From NCBI GenBank assembly GCA_023443285.1, contig JAEZVB010000058.1, positions 1 to 9,289 on the forward strand: 9,289 nucleotides of DNA, in the 5' to 3' direction. The notes beneath the pieces are model-generated. The model searched no databases and was not told where the DNA came from. It saw nothing but the letters and a program-made list of their open reading frames with translations. This DNA is from Bacillota bacterium. GTDB taxonomy: Bacteria > Bacillota > Negativicutes > Sporomusales > Sporomusaceae. Position numbers and translations under genes: made by a program. Below are positions 5,167 to 9,289 of the stretch, in pieces; the first letter of the stretch is position 1, and every line of letters starts with the position of its first letter.

Positions 5167-6576
5167 ATGGTAAATAATAATAGAGTTATACTTGGATTGC
5201 TTGCAGTTGTGCTTGTCTTTGGTAACGTGATGCAGGGTCAGGCCGAGGATCATAATACTAATAAAACCGCCCAAAAGACTACTGGTCAGAAGGCGAAGAG
5301 TCAGGCGCCTATTGTCATCGAGGCAAATGAATTGTCGTTTAGTGATGAGACCGGTGATATCTTGGCAAAAGGTAACGTAGTCATTACTGATGACGGGCAG
5401 CGGATGGAAGCTGAGTTAGTCAACGGTAACGAAAAGCTAAGTGAGGTATGGGTAAAGGATAAGGCGATTTTTAGCTTGCCAGGCACCATGCTGACAGGAA
5501 CAAATACTATCTATAATTATAAGCTGAACACTGGTAGCATGGACTTTGCAAAAGGCAAGGCAGACGGACAATATGTAGAAGGTAGAGATATTAGTATCTA
5601 CCCTAATCAGATAGAAATCTATAAGGGAACAACAACTGGTTGCCCAGCAAAAAATCCGGATTACCACATAAGTGCTGACAGAATCGAGATTTGGCCTGGA
5701 GATAAGCTGATTGCTTATAACGCCAAATTCTGGATTAAAAACACGGTGATTTTTGCTCTTCCTAAGTATAAAAAATCCCTGAAGAAAGATGAAGCGGAAA
5801 GTGAATTTCCTCGTATTGGCTATGATAGTGATGATGGTTTTTCTATTAGACAAAATGTGAACTATCCGCTTACTGAAAAATTGTCTGCCTATTATAATCT
5901 GGATTACTATACAAAAGCCGGATTTAGACCAAGCTATGGTTTGCTTGATAGCGAAAAAAACTATTCGATTGGGGTAACACAGGGTCAGTTCCGGGACAGC
6001 GATGGCAACTGGATTAAGAAATCTCCTGAGTTTAAGTTTTACTATTATCCGCATCGTTTTGGCAGTAAGTCGCCGCTTAGTTATACATTTACTGCAATAT
6101 ACGGTAAATGGACTGATAAGACCAAAACAAGCTGGCACCAGGATTATAGTTTATACTTCAGCCGGGATGCAATTAAAATAAATAAAACGACTAACTTATA
6201 TCTGGGTACAGGTATTGGGCAGGTTCGTGAAAGTTATAATAGATCATTGGCGAATACCTTTAGGTTTGATGCTACAGTAACTAAAACTTGGTCTAAGCGT
6301 TTTAATGCATGGGTGGGATATCATTACGTCCGCAATAATTCAGATTTGTTTGATTATGATAGTACCGCTGTTAGCCGTGAACTTGCATCTGGATTTGTCT
6401 ACAAAATTGATAAAATGAATTCAATTGGCGTAAGTCAGAGTTATGATCTTAACGCGCATAAGGTCTACGATATGGATTATACCTGGTATCGGAACTTGCA
6501 TTGTTGGACTGCAACCATCACATATCGCGCTGAAAGGCACCAACTAAGATTTGACCTTAGCACTACTAGGTGGTAA
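5167..6576 (+). CDS. lptD: Short LptD/OstA-type LPS-assembly outer-membrane protein
   Basis: A 469-residue protein of the LptD type, which receives LPS from the periplasmic LptA bridge and inserts it into the outer leaflet. Signal peptide 1-26 (ending GQA) is followed by a charged linker. Residues about 48-200 are an OstA/LptA-like jelly-roll domain (IVIEANELSFSDETGDILAKG, GNVVITDDG, then TTTGCPAKNPDYHISADRIEIWPGDK and NAKFWIKNTVIFALPKY, matching the conserved LptD segment before the barrel). From about 210 to the end are aromatic beta-strands ending in Trp. It is much shorter than E. coli LptD (784 residues). Only two cysteines exist, C159 in the N-domain and C446 in HCW near the C-terminus, placed to form an inter-domain disulfide. 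AGGAG (5149-5153) is 13 bases from the ATG, rather far, but the signal peptide supports this start. First gene of the LPS operon; no terminator separates it from the next gene. Confidence 0.88.
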   Translation: MVNNNRVILGLLAVVLVFGNVMQGQAEDHNTNKTAQKTTGQKAKSQAPIVIEANELSFSDETGDILAKGNVVITDDGQRMEAELVNGNEKLSEVWVKDKAIFSLPGTMLTGTNTIYNYKLNTGSMDFAKGKADGQYVEGRDISIYPNQIEIYKGTTTGCPAKNPDYHISADRIEIWPGDKLIAYNAKFWIKNTVIFALPKYKKSLKKDEAESEFPRIGYDSDDGFSIRQNVNYPLTEKLSAYYNLDYYTKAGFRPSYGLLDSEKNYSIGVTQGQFRDSDGNWIKKSPEFKFYYYPHRFGSKSPLSYTFTAIYGKWTDKTKTSWHQDYSLYFSRDAIKINKTTNLYLGTGIGQVRESYNRSLANTFRFDATVTKTWSKRFNAWVGYHYVRNNSDLFDYDSTAVSRELASGFVYKIDKMNSIGVSQSYDLNAHKVYDMDYTWYRNLHCWTATITYRAERHQLRFDLSTTRW

Positions 6577-6613
6577 GAGGAGTTGCTACCTATTTGAAGG
6601 GAGCCGTATCGTT

Positions 6614-7612
6614 ATGTCCCAGAATCTTTTACAGTATATTGATAAACTGCAAAACAAAAAAATAATGATAGTCGGTGATCTGGTAGCCGATATATATTTA
6701 GAGGGAAGGATATCCCGCATATCCAGAGAAGCCCCTGTCTTAGTATTAGAGCATGCGTCGGAGACCGTAGAAGCCGGTGGAGCAGCGAACGCCATTCATA
6801 ATGCTGCAACATTAGGCGGTAAGGTGTACGCTGTTGGCGTAATTGGACAAGACCCTGCAGGGGAACAACTGACTAGGATATTAGCAAATAATCAAGTGAA
6901 TACCCAGGGGATTATTATAGATCCAGCAAGACCGACGATTACGAAAACCCGTATTATGGCAGGTGGACAAGCTACTGTTAGGCAGCAAGTGGTGCGAGTT
7001 GACCGCGAGAGCAAGAGTAAGTTAACGCCGGCTATTGAGCAAGACCTTATAAAGTATATACAGACTACTATTCCGCTAATGGATGTTGTGGTTATCAGCG
7101 ATTATGGTAGTGTAACGGTATCGCCCGCTGTCAGGGAACAGGTCATCAGTACCTGTAACCGGGCGGGCATTCCCTCTATGGTGGATTCGCGCTATCATAT
7201 AATGGATTATCAGGGCGTTAAGCTTGTAAAGCAAAATGAGGCCGAAGCGGCGGCGGCATTAGGTCTGGATACGCTTGACACTACTTCCATAAAGCAAGTC
7301 GCTGAGACTATGCTGGAGCGACTGAGGGCTGAAGTTATTTTAATTACCCAAGGGCCGGAAGGAATGACTTTATTTAAGCGAGATGGGGCGAGTACCCATA
7401 TTCCGGTAACAAATATTAGTGAGGTATACGATGTTACTGGTGCCGGTGATACAGTTGTTGTTACCATGATGCTGGCATTAGCTGCAGGAGCTGACTATGT
7501 ACAGGCTGCCTGTATCGCTAATTTCGCGGCTGGTATTGTCGTCCGTAAGCCAGGTACTGCAACAACAACACCTGAGGAACTCAAAGTGGCCATAGGAGAT
7601 TATTATCTATGA
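6614..7612 (+). CDS. rfaE1: PfkB-family heptose-7-phosphate kinase (RfaE domain I type, HldA-like)
   Basis: A 332-residue PfkB/ribokinase-fold sugar kinase, most like the kinase half of HldE, which phosphorylates D-glycero-beta-D-manno-heptose 7-phosphate at C1 for ADP-heptose synthesis. Seen: IMIVGDLVADIYLEG (residues 17-31), SREAPVLVLE (38-46), which is characteristic of RfaE kinases, AGGAANAIHNAATLGG (54-69), the GVIGQDPAGE substrate-closure region (75-84), and DVTGAGDT (273-280) with the catalytic Asp at 279. Where E. coli HldE has DPKG and TPN, this protein has DSRYHIMDYQG and KQNEAE, so exact substrate specificity is slightly uncertain. The start at 6614 is chosen because AAGGGAG (6597-6603) precedes it by 10 bases and the family begins here; the in-frame upstream ATG at 6551 lies inside lptD. 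The adenylyltransferase is a separate gene overlapping by ATGA, instead of fused as in E. coli. Confidence 0.88.
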   Translation: MSQNLLQYIDKLQNKKIMIVGDLVADIYLEGRISRISREAPVLVLEHASETVEAGGAANAIHNAATLGGKVYAVGVIGQDPAGEQLTRILANNQVNTQGIIIDPARPTITKTRIMAGGQATVRQQVVRVDRESKSKLTPAIEQDLIKYIQTTIPLMDVVVISDYGSVTVSPAVREQVISTCNRAGIPSMVDSRYHIMDYQGVKLVKQNEAEAAAALGLDTLDTTSIKQVAETMLERLRAEVILITQGPEGMTLFKRDGASTHIPVTNISEVYDVTGAGDTVVVTMMLALAAGADYVQAACIANFAAGIVVRKPGTATTTPEELKVAIGDYYL

Positions 7613-8076
7613 AAATAATAGAGCGAGCCGATATAAGTGGTATTGCTCAAAAGTTAAAAGCGGCAGGTAAAACTGTAGTTTTTACCAATGGCTGTTTTGA
7701 TATACTGCACGCCGGACATGTTAGGTATCTTGCCGGAGCACGCGCTTTAGGCGATTGTTTAATTATTGGACTCAATAGTGACCAATCGGTTCGTAATCTC
7801 AAAGGTCCAAGTCGTCCGGTCAACCACCAGGAAGACAGAGCTGAGGTATTAGCTGCTCTTGCAGCCGTTGATTATATTGTAATATTTAACGATGCAACAG
7901 CCGAATGCCTTGTTGCAGATATTAAACCCGATATCTACGCGAAAGGCGGGGATTATACGCTTGATAAACTGCCGGAAAGTAAAATTGTCGCCTCTTATGG
8001 TGGACGAACCATACTAATACCAGAGGTGCCAGGTAAATCATCCAGCAATATTATAAAAAGAATGAGTGGCGCTTAA
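7609..8076 (+). CDS. rfaE2: Heptose-1-phosphate adenylyltransferase (RfaE domain II type, HldC-like)
   Basis: A 155-residue cytidylyltransferase-fold nucleotidyltransferase that transfers AMP from ATP to D-glycero-beta-D-manno-heptose 1-phosphate, giving ADP-heptose precursor. Seen: FTNGCFDILHAGHVRYL (25-41) with the HxGH nucleotide-binding motif at 34-37, GLNSDQSVRNLKGPSRPVN (54-72), the RAEVLAALAAVDYIVIF strand-helix unit (77-93), YAKGGDY (110-116) and PGKSSSNIIKR (141-151), where many homologues have STT for SSN. Length is normal for a stand-alone enzyme. AGGAG (7594-7598) inside the kinase gene and the ATGA overlap with the kinase stop codon suggest translational coupling, which suits two consecutive steps of one pathway. 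The stop codon overlaps the next start as TAATG. Confidence 0.93.
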   Translation: MKIIERADISGIAQKLKAAGKTVVFTNGCFDILHAGHVRYLAGARALGDCLIIGLNSDQSVRNLKGPSRPVNHQEDRAEVLAALAAVDYIVIFNDATAECLVADIKPDIYAKGGDYTLDKLPESKIVASYGGRTILIPEVPGKSSSNIIKRMSGA

Positions 8077-9104
8077 TGACGTATTCCAATATTCTCATTG
8101 TAAAACTAAGTGCCATAGGCGACGTTATCCATGCATTGCCTGTGGCTCCTGCGCTAAAAAAACAGTTTCCGCAAGCCCGCATTACTTGGGTTGTAGAGAA
8201 AACGGCTTATGATTTATTAGTAAATAATCCATATATAGATGAGCTAATCCTCTTTGAAAAGACCAAATATAAAACCTTGAGTGGCTTTGTAGGGCATGCC
8301 CCAAGGTTTATCAACAATTTACGAAAGCTCCATTTTGATTTGGCAATTGATCTTCAGGGGCTGTTCAAGAGTAGTATCATTTCTTTTTTGAGTGGAGCGA
8401 CTACGCGGCTTGTTTACGAAAATAGTCGTGAAGGAAGCCATTTGCTTAGCCGGCGAATTGTTGGCCCTCATGCTGCAGGACATGTTGTTGATCGCTATCT
8501 CGATGTAGTTCGGGCGCTAGGATGCCAGATAGAAGAAACGGTATTTCCCATAGTGGTTACAGAAAGAGAAGCTGTTCAGGCCAGAAACATAATGACTCAT
8601 GCTGGATTACCAGAAGGGACTCCTTATATAGTGCTGGCACTTGGTGCCAATTGGCCTAATAAAATTTGGCCTGCCGAATACTTTGCAGAGCTATGTGACT
8701 GTATGCAAGAAAGCGGTATTGCCGTTCCCGTAATTGTCGGCGGCCCGGGCGATCAACCGCTTCAGGACAGGTTAGTCGCCAAAGTGCAGATTCCACCAAT
8801 TAGTTTAGTGGGTAAAACTACTCTTAAGCAACTGGCTTTCGTAATAAAAAATGCCCAAGCCTTTATTGGCGGTGATACTGGTCCTATGCACCTGGCTGCT
8901 GCACTTGCTACCCCAACAATTGCGCTAATGGGGCCTACCGATGCCGTTCGTAACGGACCGTACGGACAAGGACACAAAGCGCTTATTACCGCGCATGAAT
9001 GTGCAGGCTGCTGGCGGAGAAAATGTCCGGGTGATAAGGATTGCCTGGCCGGTATCGGCGTAAATACAGTGTACCAGGCATTACAGGAGATTATGAGGCG
9101 ATAG
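8076..9104 (+). CDS. waaC: LPS heptosyltransferase, GT9 family (WaaC/RfaC-like)
   Basis: A 342-residue GT-B glycosyltransferase of family 9, which transfers heptose from ADP-heptose to the Kdo or heptose of the LPS inner core at the cytoplasmic face. Seen: ILIVKLSAIGDVIHALPVAPAL (6-27) with the conserved Asp at 16, the DLQGLFKSS segment (92-100) and a later RE and H-VDRYL pattern (118-142) that favour heptosyltransferase I (WaaC) over II, LALGANWPNKIWPAEYFAEL (187-206), and GGDTGPMHLAAALATPTIALMGPTD (265-289), the ADP-heptose binding loop. Near the C-terminus four cysteines (309, 312, 317, 323) form a CxxC...C...C set seen in some family members, perhaps structural or metal-binding. No clear Shine-Dalgarno precedes the ATG; translation probably depends on the TAATG overlap with the adenylyltransferase gene. 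Acceptor specificity is inferred from motifs only. Confidence 0.9.
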   Translation: MTYSNILIVKLSAIGDVIHALPVAPALKKQFPQARITWVVEKTAYDLLVNNPYIDELILFEKTKYKTLSGFVGHAPRFINNLRKLHFDLAIDLQGLFKSSIISFLSGATTRLVYENSREGSHLLSRRIVGPHAAGHVVDRYLDVVRALGCQIEETVFPIVVTEREAVQARNIMTHAGLPEGTPYIVLALGANWPNKIWPAEYFAELCDCMQESGIAVPVIVGGPGDQPLQDRLVAKVQIPPISLVGKTTLKQLAFVIKNAQAFIGGDTGPMHLAAALATPTIALMGPTDAVRNGPYGQGHKALITAHECAGCWRRKCPGDKDCLAGIGVNTVYQALQEIMRR

Positions 9105-9125
9105 TTTGCTGGAAAAGGGTGTCAG

Positions 9126-9289
9126 ATGGCTAATAAGCTTAGTGTACTTATATTGACATATAATGAAGAGAAAAACATTGCTGATTGTATCAGTAGTGCT
9201 TTGTTTGCTGATGAAATCATTGTTGTTGATTCTGGCAGTGATGATCAGACGATTCCAATTGCGGAAGGACTGGGAGCAAAGGTATTCGT
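9126..9289 (+). CDS. Family 2 glycosyltransferase (WaaE/KdtX-like), 5' part only
   Basis: Only the first 54 codons lie in the window; the frame is open to the edge. The product begins MANKLSVLILTYNEEKNIADC and continues ADEIIVVDSGSDDQTIPIAEGLGAKVF. The beta strand, TYNEE and VDSGSxDxT patterns are the nucleotide-sugar binding start of a GT-A family 2 glycosyltransferase, and are close to the WaaE/KdtX group that decorates the LPS inner core with glucose or similar sugars. The start lies 21 bases after the heptosyltransferase stop, with a weak AAGGGTG site (9115-9121) before it, so it likely belongs to the same operon. The donor and acceptor cannot be told from this fragment. Confidence 0.85.
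   Translation, partial: MANKLSVLILTYNEEKNIADCISSALFADEIIVVDSGSDDQTIPIAEGLGAKVF

Noticed and set aside
5437..6138. 233-codon open frame on the minus strand inside lptD
   Set aside because: Antisense shadow of a gene with clear family motifs; low-complexity hydrophobic translation, no ribosome site or supporting context.
6541..6613. Possible frameshift joining lptD to the kinase reading frame, which is open upstream to 6551
   Set aside because: lptD ends naturally after a C-terminal strand and the kinase family start is at 6614 behind a ribosome site, so the upstream extension is chance open frame.
1..9289. CRISPR array, tRNA, rRNA, insertion sequence or phage attachment site
   Set aside because: No regularly spaced repeats, cloverleaf structures, rRNA motifs or transposase/integrase genes were seen. 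The only long direct repeat is the ompM 5' module.

Overview
The window looks like chromosomal DNA of a diderm (outer-membrane-bearing) Firmicute of the class Negativicutes, possibly a Sporomusaceae-type organism; the genus-level guess is inference. Three things point there together. There are two tandem porins that carry an N-terminal S-layer-homology (SLH) domain, the OmpM architecture typical of Negativicutes. There is an LptD-type LPS export protein and a run of LPS-core (heptose) genes. The expression signals are Firmicute-like: strong GGAGG ribosome binding sites and TATAAT promoters. All genes I support are on the + strand.

Layout. (1) 63-476: a small RNase H-fold YqgF/RuvX-like protein. 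(2) 477-861: an intergenic region with a dispersed-repeat fragment, a strong promoter, an intrinsic-terminator-like hairpin and a structured leader. (3) 862-2106 and 2517-3821: two OmpM paralogues, each with its own leader and its own terminator; their first ~136 codons and the ribosome binding site form a 423-bp near-identical direct repeat. (4) 3964-4893: a secreted protein with short N-terminal repeats and a beta-rich C-terminal domain, of unknown function. (5) 5167 to the window end: an apparent LPS operon with lptD, heptose-phosphate kinase (rfaE domain I type), heptose-1-phosphate adenylyltransferase (rfaE domain II type), a heptosyltransferase and a truncated family-2 glycosyltransferase. 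Its last genes overlap or nearly abut.

How the parts fit: OmpM proteins form the porins and tether the outer membrane to peptidoglycan through SLH. LptD inserts LPS into the outer leaflet. The kinase and adenylyltransferase make ADP-heptose for the heptosyltransferase, which builds the inner core.

The most interesting non-coding signal is in the two ompM leaders. In each, one RNA arm can pair either with an upstream arm (leaving the ribosome binding site free) or with the ribosome binding site itself: 13 consecutive pairs in the first leader and 9-10 in the second. The actual sequences differ between leaders, so the pairing potential is kept while the bases change. Both leaders also share a conserved 16-base element in the loop of the hairpin. 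This has the logic of a riboswitch or other translational switch controlling the major outer-membrane porins. I do not recognise it as a known riboswitch class. All structures were paired by eye, without folding software or homologues.
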